A stretch of 64,000 nucleotides of DNA from Elusimicrobiota bacterium (GCA_016721625.1 JADKHR010000001.1:2108001-2172000), one strand, 5' to 3'; counted from the first letter of the stretch, positions 8,583-18,213 are shown. Numbers and translations: made by a program. Notes: generated by a model from the sequence alone, not told the origin.

Positions 8583-10961
8583 ATGACGAAACTTTTCGAG
8601 AGATGGGTTCTTTATCGGAGCCGCGGCCTGTGGATTTTCTCCCTTTTCACCCTCCTGCTCGGGATTTCGGCCCTCGGGGTGCGGGTGAAAGCGCCCCTTG
8701 AAAATTTGGTTCCCCGGACCCATCCCTTCATGCGGACGTTCTTGCCACTGCGGAATGCGTTCGGCGGGGCCAACGTCTTTTTAGTGGCTCTGGTTCCTCG
8801 GGAGGGGGATATTTTCAATCCGACGTTCTTCAAGATTTTGGAGGAAACGACCAACGCCGTCCTTCAACTCCCCGGCGTGGACCGCGGGCGCGTTCGCTCG
8901 CTGTTCACCCCCGATGTTCGGACGCTGACGATCACGAGCGGCGGATACGAGGGGGAAAACGTCGTCCCCTCGGATTTCGCCGGGACGAAAAACGATTTTG
9001 AAAGGGTCAAAACGAACATCGGACTCAACAAAGAGGCCCAGCGTCTGGTGGCCCGTGATTTTCGAGGCGCCATGATCCGCGGGTCTTTGCTGGACTTGGA
9101 CCCCGCGATGGGGGCTCCATTGGATACGGGCCCTTCCGCCCGGGCCCTGGAAAGCCTCCGCCAACGATGGCAAACCCCCGACCTCCAGGTTCATATACTC
9201 GGTTTCGCCACACTGGCGGGGGACATGGCCCAGGGGGCTCGGAAGATCCTGGCGTTCTTCGCGCTGGCCGGCGTCCTCAGCGCGCTGCTTCTGCGACGGA
9301 TCGTTCGGTATTGGAGCCTGACCGGGATGGCTCTCCTGGCCGCGCTTCTGCCGGTCGTCTGGCTGGTGGGCCTTCTTCGAATGCTCCGGTACGGCATCAA
9401 CCCCTTGTCCATGCTGATCCCTTTTTTAGTGTTCGCCCTGGGCTTGAGCCATGGGGCGCAGATGGTGAACGCCTGGGCCCGCGAGCGGCGCGCGGGGGCG
9501 ACGCCAGCGGACGCGGCCGCCCGCTCCATGGACGCCATGCGGTTGCCGGCGGTTCTCGCCCTGGCGACCGATGCTTTTGGTTTTTTGATCCTCTTTTTGG
9601 TCCCGGTGCCCATGATCCAGGAAATCGGCGTGACGGCGGGGATCGGCGTGGCCTTGATCATTTTTTCCAACCTGCTCTTTCTCCCCATGCTGTTGTCGTT
9701 CTCGGCCGCCGTTCCGACCGACCGACCGTCGAGGGCCGACGGGGTCTGGCGTGGGCTGTCGGAAGCCTCCCGGGGTAAACCCGCCGTTATCCTTTTGATC
9801 CTTGCGCTCCTCCTGGGCGGAGGGGCGGCCTATTGGGGGCGGCGCGTGGTGGTGGGAAGCACGCACCCCGGCGTTCCGGAGCTTCGATGGAACTCCCGCT
9901 ACAATCAAGACTGGCGGGCGGTGGCGAACCTTTTCCCGGTGGGGCTGGACTTATTGACGGTCTACGTTCAAGGCCCTACGGAGATCACTCAGGATTTTGA
10001 AACGACGCGGGCCATCGATCGGTTTGCGGAGCGGATGCGAGCCGTGCCGGGGGTCCAGCGGGTGATTTCCTCGGCGGATGGCGTTCGCGCCGCGAACGTC
10101 CTCCAAAACGAAGGGTTTCCCAAATGGGCCGGGCTTCCTCACCACCCGCAAACCCTGGGCGCCTACGCCAACCTGGCCGGCGTGGAACAGGGCTTGATGA
10201 ACGCGGCCGCCGACACCTTGCAACTCCTGGTTTTCACCCAAGGGAACGAAGCCTCTGTCCTGGCCCCGGTCGTGGCCGCCGCGAAAGAGGCCGCCCGGGA
10301 CCTTTCAACGGACCGCACCCGGTTTCTCCTGGGGGGAGGGAACGTGGCCGTCTTGGCGGCCACCAACGAAACGGTCGCCCGGTTCAATCGGGTCCTCCTC
10401 TGGGGGATATGGGGCGCGGTGGGCCTTTGTTGCCTGATCGCCTTTCGCAGTCTGCGCGGGGCCTTGATCGTTACCTTGCCCCTCCTGCTGGCGTCCCTCC
10501 TGGCCAACGGGTTGATGGCGCTGGCGGGGATCGGGATCACGCTCTCGACGTTGCCTGTGGTTTCGCTGGGGGTCGGGGTGGGTGTGGATTTCGCCGTCTA
10601 TCTTTACGAAAGTTATGCCGCCGGTCGGCGGAGCGGGCGGACCCGGGACCAAGCCCTGTTGGACGCCTACCGAACGAGGGGGAGGATGGTGGCCTTTACC
10701 GCGAGCGCCACGTCCCTGGGGGTGGGACTTTGGGTTTTTTCGCCGCTTAAGCTTCAAGCGGACATGGGCGGGCTCCTGGCCTTTCTTTTCCTCGCCAACG
10801 CGGGAATGGCCTTTCTTCTTCTCCCGCCCTTGATCGGTCTTTTTGAACGGAAGACTACGGGTGGGGGGAAATCCGACGGCTTTCTTCGGGGCCCAGAACG
10901 AGGATTTCCCCAGAACCCGCCCTCGCCACTCCGGTCCAACGCGTCCCCTCCTCTGTTTTAA
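8583..10961 (+). CDS. MMPL/RND-family exporter (second of pair)
   Basis: A 792-residue polytopic inner-membrane protein with the same duplicated plan as the protein at 5797. TM1 is LWIFSLFTLLLGISALGV. The first membrane half carries FLVFALGLSHGAQMV and the second carries SLGVGVGVDFAVYLYESY, the GxxxD-type motif of RND relays. ATG 8583 is preferred over the TTG at 8565. After the last TM the frame runs on for about 35 residues rich in Gly, Pro and Ser that are antisense to the end of the YCF48 gene, so the natural stop may have been lost. The substrate is unknown. Lipidic or hydrophobic cargo is typical of the family. Confidence 0.8.
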   Translation: MTKLFERWVLYRSRGLWIFSLFTLLLGISALGVRVKAPLENLVPRTHPFMRTFLPLRNAFGGANVFLVALVPREGDIFNPTFFKILEETTNAVLQLPGVDRGRVRSLFTPDVRTLTITSGGYEGENVVPSDFAGTKNDFERVKTNIGLNKEAQRLVARDFRGAMIRGSLLDLDPAMGAPLDTGPSARALESLRQRWQTPDLQVHILGFATLAGDMAQGARKILAFFALAGVLSALLLRRIVRYWSLTGMALLAALLPVVWLVGLLRMLRYGINPLSMLIPFLVFALGLSHGAQMVNAWARERRAGATPADAAARSMDAMRLPAVLALATDAFGFLILFLVPVPMIQEIGVTAGIGVALIIFSNLLFLPMLLSFSAAVPTDRPSRADGVWRGLSEASRGKPAVILLILALLLGGGAAYWGRRVVVGSTHPGVPELRWNSRYNQDWRAVANLFPVGLDLLTVYVQGPTEITQDFETTRAIDRFAERMRAVPGVQRVISSADGVRAANVLQNEGFPKWAGLPHHPQTLGAYANLAGVEQGLMNAAADTLQLLVFTQGNEASVLAPVVAAAKEAARDLSTDRTRFLLGGGNVAVLAATNETVARFNRVLLWGIWGAVGLCCLIAFRSLRGALIVTLPLLLASLLANGLMALAGIGITLSTLPVVSLGVGVGVDFAVYLYESYAAGRRSGRTRDQALLDAYRTRGRMVAFTASATSLGVGLWVFSPLKLQADMGGLLAFLFLANAGMAFLLLPPLIGLFERKTTGGGKSDGFLRGPERGFPQNPPSPLRSNASPPLF

Positions 10962-11761
10962 GAATCTTCAAGGTCTCCGGGTCCGGCCCCACGAGGACCG
11001 TTCCGTCCCCGGCCAAAACCACGCCTTCGGGATCCCAGGCGCCGGCGTAAAGGGAAGGGCCCTTCCTCGGCAGTCGCTTCCATCGGACCCCGGCGTCCCG
11101 GGAGACCCACACCGCTCCGTTGAATCCGTAAGCCGCCAGGGAATTGTTCGGGCCGACGGTCACGCCGAAGAGCGTTTCCCGCTCTTTCACCGGCGTGGTC
11201 TTCCAGCCGCGACCGCCGTCCGCAGATCACAGGATGATCCCCTTCTCCGACCACCACCCAAACACCCGGCCTGGGAGAGGCGACCCCGTAGAGGTGTCGA
11301 TCCCCGCTGGGAAGGGAAATGTTGGTCCAGGTGATCCCGCCGTCCTCGGTCCGGAGGCAGAGACCGTAGGCCCCCACGGCCATGCCCTGCGCGGGGTTTT
11401 GGAAAAGAACATCAAAGAGCGGTTCGTCCGCCGCCGGGGCGCTCCGCAACAGACGCCAGCGCCCCCCGCCGTCTTCCGTTTTCAGGATCACTCCCTCATG
11501 GCCCACGGCCCACCCCATTCGATGGTCGAGAAACCGCACCGCGGTCAAGGTGACCTCCACCGGCGACTCCGCTTGCCGCCAGGTTTCCCACCGGTTCTCC
11601 GAAAGGAGGATGCGCCCCTTCTCTCCCACCGCCACCCAGCGGTCCCCCGCCCGGTCGACGGCCAGAGCCCCGGGCCCGGCGGCCCGTAGCGGGCCTGCCA
11701 GGAGGGCCAGGAAAAAAAGACCTCCCTTCGTTGCCCGGAAGAGAGGTCGGAAGAACGTCAT
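10855..11761 (-). CDS. YCF48/Hcf136-like beta-propeller protein, frameshifted
   Basis: An exported protein of about 300 residues made of YCF48/BNR-like repeats. The N-terminus RATKGGLFFLALLAGPLRAA looks like a signal peptide. Repeats such as GWAVGHEGVILKTEDGGGRW and GMAVGAYGLCLRTEDGG are clear, each with the (V/A)GxxGxILxTxDGGxxW pattern. Near 11226 the reading frame breaks: upstream it reads VWVVVGEGDHPVI, and after a one-base shift SADGGRGWKTTPVKE continues, to a stop at 10855. In cyanobacteria Hcf136/Ycf48 assists photosystem II assembly. In non-phototrophs these proteins occur beside RND exporters with DUF1329 and DUF1302, as here. The 3' end overlaps the facing exporter gene by 107 bases. 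Confidence 0.72.
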
Positions 11762-11774
11762 GGAACCCTCGGGA

Positions 11775-13133
11775 CTATCGCGTGCCTTGTCCGCGCAGGT
11801 TCGCCGGGGTGAAGTAGGCCGCTGGGAATTTGCGTTCCTTCCAGGGAGAGGATTCCTCGTTGGTGAGGTTCAAGGCGAGATAGCGCCCGGAGGGCAAGTC
11901 GTAAAAAACCGTCACGGACGCCCAAGGCATGGGGACTTCAAAGTAATTGACGAGGTGCTGTTCCGCAAAATACGATAGCTTTCCCCCCGCATCGTATTTG
12001 TCCGAGAGAAGCGGAATCCAGGAATCCTCATCCAGATAAAAGACCCGGCGGGCGTAGAGGTGGCGGAAGCCTTTTTTCAACGTCCCTTCCAGAACCCACA
12101 CCCGGTGCCGCTCATAGCGGGGGACCTCCTGGTTGAGATGGCCCGCTTTCAGGATGTCCTTGTAACGCAGAGCCGGATCGTTCAACCGATAGGAGTTGTA
12201 GGGGACGAACATCTCTTTTTTCCCGATCAGGGTCCACTGATACCGATCCGGCGAGCCGTTGTACATGTTGTAGTCGTCGTAGGTCCTCAATCCCTCCGCG
12301 GTCAGGGCCAGGTTGTCGTAGGCCAGGGTGGGGGCCAAACGGACCCGCCGCTGGCCTGGGTTGTACAGCCAGGCGGTGCGATGCTGTTTCACCTGGTCCA
12401 CCGGTTCGTGGACCAAAAGGATGGACCCCGCCAGGCGAGGCGGGGAGGCGAAGGTTTGCAGGAATTCAAAGAACAGGTTCGGGGTCCGGCGGTCGAGGGG
12501 TTTGTCCAGGTTGTTGTAGTGGGGCTCAAAATCCACGGAGCACCGCGACGGGGTGTACGTCCCGTTCCGCAGAACGGGGGCTTCAATGGAGTTCATCCGA
12601 AAGGCGGGCCCGCGAAAACGCAGGAGCACGTTCCACACCGCCTCGGCGCCGTCTTTGGGGATCGGGAAGGGCACCCCGTCGGTGGCGTTCAACACCCCGT
12701 TGCCGCCATGGGATAATATGGTTTTGGTGGCGTTCTCCCGGGTCTTCTGGTAGAACGCCGCCGGGAAGGATGCCGTCCGCCGGGTGGGATAGACGACCAT
12801 CGTGTAATCCGGAAACTGGGCGAACAGCGCCAGCTGGCCGGGAGTCAGTTGTTCTTTGTACTGGTCAACGTTCTTGGAGGTGATGGTGAAGAGTGGCTTG
12901 TCCTTCGCGAAAGGATCGGCGTAGTGTCCGCCGTTCGCGTGGGGATAGGCGTCTTTCGCCAGGCCTCCCTCCCAGGCGGGGATGGTTCCAGCGGCGTTGC
13001 CCTGGCGTTCCGCCCCGACGGGGGTCAGATTTTTTCCCAACGCCGCGGCGTGCGCGGCGTCCACCGCGGCGGAGAGGCCCGCCGGCCAGAACAGGGCCAG
13101 GGCCGAAACGATTTTGAGCGCAGTTTTTCCCAT
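11775..13133 (-). CDS. DUF1329 family exported protein (LolA/LolB-like fold)
   Basis: A 452-residue protein with a Sec signal peptide (LKIVSALALFWPAGLSAA). The mature part starts with NLTPVGAERQGNAAGTIPAW, the DUF1329 hallmark, and continues with VYPTRRTASFP, FRMNSIEAPV and RYERHRVWVLEGTL. DUF1329 proteins are related to the LolA/outer-membrane lipoprotein-sorting fold and are almost always encoded next to DUF1302 genes. The start at 13133 is chosen over 13160 because GGGAGGAAA sits just upstream of it. It belongs to the DUF1302-DUF1329-YCF48 operon on the minus strand. A periplasmic carrier for a hydrophobic ligand is an inference. Confidence 0.83.
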   Translation of the reverse strand: MGKTALKIVSALALFWPAGLSAAVDAAHAAALGKNLTPVGAERQGNAAGTIPAWEGGLAKDAYPHANGGHYADPFAKDKPLFTITSKNVDQYKEQLTPGQLALFAQFPDYTMVVYPTRRTASFPAAFYQKTRENATKTILSHGGNGVLNATDGVPFPIPKDGAEAVWNVLLRFRGPAFRMNSIEAPVLRNGTYTPSRCSVDFEPHYNNLDKPLDRRTPNLFFEFLQTFASPPRLAGSILLVHEPVDQVKQHRTAWLYNPGQRRVRLAPTLAYDNLALTAEGLRTYDDYNMYNGSPDRYQWTLIGKKEMFVPYNSYRLNDPALRYKDILKAGHLNQEVPRYERHRVWVLEGTLKKGFRHLYARRVFYLDEDSWIPLLSDKYDAGGKLSYFAEQHLVNYFEVPMPWASVTVFYDLPSGRYLALNLTNEESSPWKERKFPAAYFTPANLRGQGTR

Positions 13134-13165
13134 AGCGGGTTTCCTCCCAAGGGGTCCCATGGCGG

Positions 13166-15097
13166 TTAGAACGAGTAGCTCAGGTTCATGGAAACGATGT
13201 CCCGGTCCTTCACTGAATTCGACGAGGTCGCCGTTTCCTCCGGCTGATCGGGCGGGTAAGTGCCCGGCGCTGAGACGGACCGGAACGTCCGGCCGCCGAA
13301 AAAGTCCGTGTAGGAGAGGTCCAAGGCCCAGTCCTGTTTAAAGGTGGTTCCCAGCCCGTAGCTGAGCGCCTTGACGTTTTCGTTAAAGGTCGCGCTCACG
13401 CCGCTCACATCGTGGGAGAACGTTACCCGGGGAGAGATGTTCGTTTGAAAAAAGGAGTCGAGGAAATCCATCCGCGCCGTCACCCGGTATCCCCAGGAAT
13501 CCTTGGTGGCTTGGCCCTGGATGGGGGCATTGGAAACGCCGCTCCCGGGGTTGGACCCCGGAGCCAAGCTCGTGGCATACCCCTGGTAATACTTGCCATC
13601 GGTCAGGTCCATATGGGTATAACCGGCTTCGCCGGCCACGGTGAGGACATCCATTTTCCATAGGGGCCCAAGGACCTTGGTCACGCTCACCTGGGATTGT
13701 TGAACGGCCAGCCGTTCGTAGCCTTTGATCTCCGTTCCCATGGGAACCGCTGCCGCCGCGCCCGCTCCGGCCACGTCGGCCCCCGTTAGGAAGTTCGACA
13801 ATCCGCCCGCCGCCAGGGCCAGTTCGCTGACCGTGTATTGGACCGGTTGATTGGGCCGATAGGAAGATTCCCCCTGGAAAGCGAGTCCCCAGGGTCCCAC
13901 CGTGTTGAAGCTGAGGCCGTAGATCCGGATGTTCTCCGGATACTCCACAAAGTAGGAGGCGGGCTTATCCGTGCAGTCATCGCCCCAAAAGGCGGGTCCC
14001 CCGGCGTCATTGAAAGTTCCTGGGATGTCGATGTATTTCCCGGAACAGTCGATCGGCAATGGCGCAAGCGCGTTGTTGGGATTGTTGACAGACACCCCAC
14101 CCCGCACGCTTGAAATAAGGGGCGTCCGGCTGTGGTAGTTGACGTGATAGAGCCCGAACTCCGTGTTGTTAAGCAAAGGCGCGAATATCCGTAAGGCGAC
14201 CCCGGCCTGGCCGGAGTCTTTGGCGTCTCGATCTCCCGACCGAATGCCCCAGACCTGCCCTAAGTTCGTGGTACTCGTGCTAACCGGAGGGGGGATCAGA
14301 TTGGCGTCGGCGGGTGGCATGTGCTGGTCATACCGACGGCCGGAGCCGAGGAAGATCTTGTCGCCGTCGTCCGAAATCAGGTCATCGGTGCTAAAAAAGG
14401 TTCCCCGGGGATCCGTGCGGACGTGGTCGAAGCGCGAGAGGACGAAGCCTTCCAGAGAAAACGTTTTGCCCAGGCTCTGGGAGGCGAAGGCCATGGGGGT
14501 CGGGAGGAGAGCTTCCTTAATCTCCGCGCCCGGCACCCGCAGTTTGCTGAGATCGATGGCGTTGGCCACGCTCAGGCCGTTCGGGATAAAGGTGCTTTCT
14601 CCCCAGTTCACGACCTGTTGCCCCAGTCGGAGTTTGAGGGATTGGCCCATGACCGGGAATTCAGCCCGCACATAGGCGTCCAACAGCTCGGCGTAGTGGC
14701 CGGTGCGGTTGCGCGCCTGGTCGCCCAGGGTTTCGCGGGTGATGTTGGCGAAATCGTAGAAATAGGACCCGCGGGCAAAGGCGCCGAAATTGCGGTAACG
14801 GAGGTCCAGCTCGTTGGTCATCTTGACGACATTGTAGGCGGCATCCCCTTTGCTGTAGTTTAGGTTCCCGTCGTCGCCGTTGATGTTGCCCGAAACGCCG
14901 CCGTTGGAGATTCCGACCAATTGAGGATCCCTGTCCTGGGCTCGAAAGGTTACGCCGTAGGAAACGGTGGTGTCCAGGTTCCCCTGAAAGTCGCCCGACC
15001 CCGGCAGTTGAAAAGCCGAGGCGGGTCCCACCAAAACAAAAGAGAAGCTAGCCAGCGCCCAGCTTACGCGCCCAATGTGTTCACCCTTTCCCTTCAT
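13166..15097 (-). CDS. DUF1302 family outer-membrane protein
   Basis: A 643-residue exported protein with signal peptide WALASFSFVLVGPASA and mature start FQLPGSGDFQGNLDTTVSYG, typical of DUF1302. The family is predicted to form an outer-membrane beta-barrel. Here alternating hydrophobic strands run throughout, and the last residues SMNLSYSF end in Phe, the usual barrel-insertion signal. LGQQVVNWGESTFIPNG is the best conserved family motif. The start at 15097 follows a strong AAGGAGGAGG ribosome site; the longer form from 15127 would place residues before the signal peptide. It is first in the minus-strand operon with DUF1329 and YCF48 and could be the outer-membrane pore of that system. Confidence 0.84.
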   Translation of the reverse strand: MKGKGEHIGRVSWALASFSFVLVGPASAFQLPGSGDFQGNLDTTVSYGVTFRAQDRDPQLVGISNGGVSGNINGDDGNLNYSKGDAAYNVVKMTNELDLRYRNFGAFARGSYFYDFANITRETLGDQARNRTGHYAELLDAYVRAEFPVMGQSLKLRLGQQVVNWGESTFIPNGLSVANAIDLSKLRVPGAEIKEALLPTPMAFASQSLGKTFSLEGFVLSRFDHVRTDPRGTFFSTDDLISDDGDKIFLGSGRRYDQHMPPADANLIPPPVSTSTTNLGQVWGIRSGDRDAKDSGQAGVALRIFAPLLNNTEFGLYHVNYHSRTPLISSVRGGVSVNNPNNALAPLPIDCSGKYIDIPGTFNDAGGPAFWGDDCTDKPASYFVEYPENIRIYGLSFNTVGPWGLAFQGESSYRPNQPVQYTVSELALAAGGLSNFLTGADVAGAGAAAAVPMGTEIKGYERLAVQQSQVSVTKVLGPLWKMDVLTVAGEAGYTHMDLTDGKYYQGYATSLAPGSNPGSGVSNAPIQGQATKDSWGYRVTARMDFLDSFFQTNISPRVTFSHDVSGVSATFNENVKALSYGLGTTFKQDWALDLSYTDFFGGRTFRSVSAPGTYPPDQPEETATSSNSVKDRDIVSMNLSYSF

Positions 15098-15423
15098 GCA
15101 TCCTCCTCCTTCCGCCTTTAAACCCAACGCAACGCATTCAGTCTGGATCGCGAAGCAATAAATTTCAAGAGATTAATTTCGCCAGAGAATCACCGTCTGT
15201 TTTTCCTGCGGCAATTTCGAATCCCGCGCCCCATCCTTCAGTTTGCCTTCGATAAAAATCCCGACCTCTCCGCCTTGGCGGGGTTTCCTGGCCGCCGGAC
15301 TTTTGTTTGGTTACCCGTTGACCCGGGCTAAACAAGCCGATCTCCGCAAATAAATCGCCCTCCAGTAAAAAGGCTTGGTCTCGGGCCTTGCAGTGACGTA
15401 CAAGGGCGTGGTATTGTCTCCCC
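15098..15423. other. Divergent intergenic region between DUF1302 and cobA-hemD
   Basis: No gene is supported in these 326 bases. It must hold promoters for both directions. Toward cobA, TTGCAG is followed about 18 bases on by TATTGT at 15413-15418, only six bases before the ATG, which would give a leaderless transcript. On the minus strand the Shine-Dalgarno of the DUF1302 gene is clear, but no good promoter was picked out. Confidence 0.35.
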
Positions 15424-17022
15424 ATGAGCAGATCCTTCCGAGTTTCGACTCCGAACGCCGTCTCCCGCGCGACCCTTCCTGGAAATGGGAAGGGGTTTGT
15501 TTATCTGGTGGGGGCGGGGCCGGGGAGGGTGGACCTAATGACGGTGCGGGGGGGGGAGTGTTTGGGGCGGGCGGAGGTGGTGGTGTTGGACGCGTTGGTG
15601 GATCGACGGGTTTTGAAACATTGCCGGGCGGGCGTCAAAATAATTGATGCGGGGAAACGGGGCGATGGGCGGGTTCGGATGCGTCAGCCGGAAATCAACC
15701 GACTGTTGGTTCGCTTGGCCCGGGCCGGAAAAACCGTGGTGCGGCTGAAGGGGGGGGATCCTTTCTTTTTCGGGCGAGGAGCGGAGGAAGCGGAGGTTTT
15801 GGTGGACCACGGGGTCCCTTTTGAGGTGGTGCCGGGGGTGAGCGCGGCGACGTCGGTGCCGGGGTTCGCCGGGATTCCGCTCACGCACCGGGGGCACGCG
15901 TCTGTCGTGACGGTCGTCACGGGGCACGAGGGTCGGGAAAATCCTTATCTCGGGGAAACCGCCGGTCAGGCGGTCCGACGGCGGGGGCCGGGGGTGGATT
16001 GGTCCAAAATTTCTTCCGAGGGGACGTTGGTGATTTTGATGGGGATCCGACAGCTTCCGCACATCGCCCGCCGGCTTCTCGGTTTAGGCTGGCCGTCGTC
16101 CCTTCCCGCGGCGGCCGTGCAGTGGGGGAGTTGGGCCCATCAACGGACGGTGCGCGGAACCCTGAAAGATATTGCCCAACGGGTTCGGCGGGAACGGTTG
16201 GGAGCGCCGGCGGTGATCGTGGTGGGGGACGTGGCGGGGCTGGGAAAAAATTTAAATTGGTTTGAAAAAAGACCGCTGTTCGGAAAAACGGTTTTGGTCA
16301 CCCGGGCCCGGGATCAGGCCTCGCACCTGAGCGCCCTCTTGGAGGAGGCCGGGGCGCGGGTCATTGAAAGCCCGGTCCTCCGGATTGTCCCTTTGCCCCT
16401 GGGGCCGGATGGGCGGGGGTTCCTCCGAAACCTTTTAAGCTACGACGGTGTTCTTGTGACAAGCGCCAACGGGGCCCAACTTTTCGCAAAAAGAGTTGGA
16501 ACGTCCCGCGCCCTTCCGCCGGTCTTCGCCGTGGGCCCTAAAACGGCGGCCGCGTTGGCGGAAGAGCGGATTCCCGTCCAAGGGGTGGCGGACACTTTTC
16601 AAGCGGAGGGCATGATGGAACTTTTGGGCAAAAACGTCCGGGGCCGACGGTATTTGTTTCCGCGGGCCGAAGAGGGGCGGGAGGTTTTGGTCGCGGGTTT
16701 AACCCGGCGCGGCGCCCGGGTGGACCTCTGGCCGCTCTATCGAACGGTCCCGGTTCCTTTGACGAAAGAGGCCCGCGCGGCTCTCCGAGCGGGCACGGTG
16801 GACGCGGTCACGTTCACGTCCTCCTCCACGGCGAACTCCCTCTTGGGCAACTTTTCTGCCCCGGACGTTCACCGTATTTTCTCTCGCGCCCAGGCTGTTT
16901 CCATTGGGCCGATCACCTCCCACACCCTGCGGGCTCGGGGGGTACGCCCGACCGAAGCGGCCCGGGAAGCCACGGTGGAAGACCTGGCCCGGGCCGTGGT
17001 CCGCGCGGTGGGCGTCCGATGA
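15424..17022 (+). CDS. cobA-hemD: Uroporphyrinogen-III C-methyltransferase / uroporphyrinogen-III synthase fusion
   Basis: A 532-residue bifunctional cytosolic enzyme. Residues 20-280 are the SAM-dependent methyltransferase making precorrin-2: VYLVGAGPGRVDLMTVRG, VRLKGGDPFFFGRGAEE, VPGVSAATSVPGFAGIPLTH and the TLVILMG region. Residues 285-530 are the HemD fold that closes hydroxymethylbilane to uroporphyrinogen III: KTVLVTRARDQA, VLVTSANGAQ, FPRAEEGRE and TFTSSSTANSLL. The fusion supplies both branches, siroheme (with the gene at 1916) and haem. The first 20 residues are poorly conserved, so a slightly later start is possible. It overlaps suhB by ATGA. Confidence 0.93.
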   Translation: MSRSFRVSTPNAVSRATLPGNGKGFVYLVGAGPGRVDLMTVRGGECLGRAEVVVLDALVDRRVLKHCRAGVKIIDAGKRGDGRVRMRQPEINRLLVRLARAGKTVVRLKGGDPFFFGRGAEEAEVLVDHGVPFEVVPGVSAATSVPGFAGIPLTHRGHASVVTVVTGHEGRENPYLGETAGQAVRRRGPGVDWSKISSEGTLVILMGIRQLPHIARRLLGLGWPSSLPAAAVQWGSWAHQRTVRGTLKDIAQRVRRERLGAPAVIVVGDVAGLGKNLNWFEKRPLFGKTVLVTRARDQASHLSALLEEAGARVIESPVLRIVPLPLGPDGRGFLRNLLSYDGVLVTSANGAQLFAKRVGTSRALPPVFAVGPKTAAALAEERIPVQGVADTFQAEGMMELLGKNVRGRRYLFPRAEEGREVLVAGLTRRGARVDLWPLYRTVPVPLTKEARAALRAGTVDAVTFTSSSTANSLLGNFSAPDVHRIFSRAQAVSIGPITSHTLRARGVRPTEAAREATVEDLARAVVRAVGVR

Positions 17023-17827
17023 AAACCGGAATCCCCACCGCCGCGCTCCTCCGCGCCATGCGGCGCGCCTTGGCCGAGGCCGGGGCGATCCATCGGCGTG
17101 GGGCCCGGCGAACGTTTTCGATTTCGCACAAAGGCCTGGTCGATATCGTGACCTCCGTGGACCACGCGGCGGAAAAACGAATCCTTGGGGTCTTGCGCGG
17201 GGCTTTTCCCGACCACGGGTTTTTGATGGAGGAGTCCGGTCTCCACGCGACCCCCTCCGGGTACCGCTGGATCGTGGACCCGTTGGACGGCACGGTCAAC
17301 TTCGCGCACCACGTGCCGCTCAGTTGCGTGTCCATCGGTCTCGAAAAGATGGACACCCGTTGCTGGGCGGGGTGTATGCGCCCTTTTCCGAGGAGCTTTT
17401 CCTCGCGGTCCGCGGGAAGGGGGCGACCCTGAACGGCCGGCGGATCCGGGTGTCCCAAACGAACCAATTGATCGACGCCCTGCTCGTGACCGGTTTCCCC
17501 TACGACCGCTACAAAAAAGCCGCCTTTTATCTTTCTTTCGTCGAGAAGTTCATGAAACGGACCCAGGGACTGCGGCGGCTGGGGGCGGCGGCGCTCGATT
17601 TGGCCTACGTGGCGGCGGGCCGGTTCGACGGCTATTGGGAATTCAATTTGAAACCCTGGGACTCGGCCGCGGGGCGGCTACTGGTCGAGGAAGCCGGCGG
17701 GCGGATGAGCGATTTCCGGGGCCGCCCCTACACCTCCGCCGACACGTCCCAGACCTTGGCCTCCAACGGATTTCTCCACCCCGCCATGCGGGCTCTCTTA
17801 AGACAAATGCCCGCCCTGCGCGTATGA
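17019..17827 (+). CDS. suhB: Inositol monophosphatase family protein, frameshifted
   Basis: A Mg-dependent, Li-sensitive-type phosphatase of the IMPase/SuhB family. The first part (17019 to about 17350) carries the metal site FLMEESG and IVDPLDGTVNFAHH. At about 17348 the frame breaks in CGAAAAGATGG: the 5' frame reads EKMDTRCW to a stop at 17432, while the next frame continues as KDGHPLLGGVYAPFSEELFLA through RRLGAAALDLAYVA and YWEFNLKPWDSAAG to 17827. Restoring one base gives a full-length protein of about 269 residues, the normal size. Because the break sits in a short A-run of an otherwise well-kept gene, a sequencing error is plausible. It is coupled to cobA-hemD. Confidence 0.8.
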
Positions 17828-17859
17828 TAAAATAGAGACGTTCGACCTGGAGGCATTCC

Positions 17860-18213
17860 ATGAAACGTTTCCTTCCCTGGGCTCTTGGCTTGGTTTTGGC
17901 GGCGGCCCCCGTCCTGGCTGGAGAAACCCGCGAGTTGACGCTCCTGAACATCAAATACCAAGGCAAAGTGATGTGGCTTCCCGGAACGATCGTTGTGAAA
18001 AAAGGCGATCACGTGAAATTGACCCTCCTGAACAACGTGCCGGAAGATCCCGCCGTTCACGGATTTACGATTCCCGAATTCGGGGTGAAGGCCGAAGCGG
18101 CCCGGGGCGTCCCCACCGTTGTGGAATTCGATGCCGTGAAGGCCGGGCTCTTCGACACGAGCTGTCATCTTCATCCCGCCCACCTCAAGGGCCAGCTTTT
18201 GGTGATCGACTGA
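17860..18213 (+). CDS. Small exported cupredoxin-domain protein
   Basis: A 117-residue periplasmic protein with signal peptide RFLPWALGLVLAAAPVLAG. The rest is one cupredoxin-like beta-sandwich: KGDHVKLTLLN, then PAVHGFTIPEFGVKAEA with a candidate His ligand, and the C-terminal loop DTSCHLHPAHLKGQLLVID with Cys and two His. In amicyanin-like proteins the pattern is C-x-x-H-x-x-M. Here the Met position reads His, so the copper site, if formed, would be atypical. TGGAGG stands before the ATG and TATGATAAAATAG about 30 bases upstream looks like a -10 region. It sits between suhB and hemB, and a role in electron transfer is inferred only from the fold. Confidence 0.75.
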   Translation: MKRFLPWALGLVLAAAPVLAGETRELTLLNIKYQGKVMWLPGTIVVKKGDHVKLTLLNNVPEDPAVHGFTIPEFGVKAEAARGVPTVVEFDAVKAGLFDTSCHLHPAHLKGQLLVID

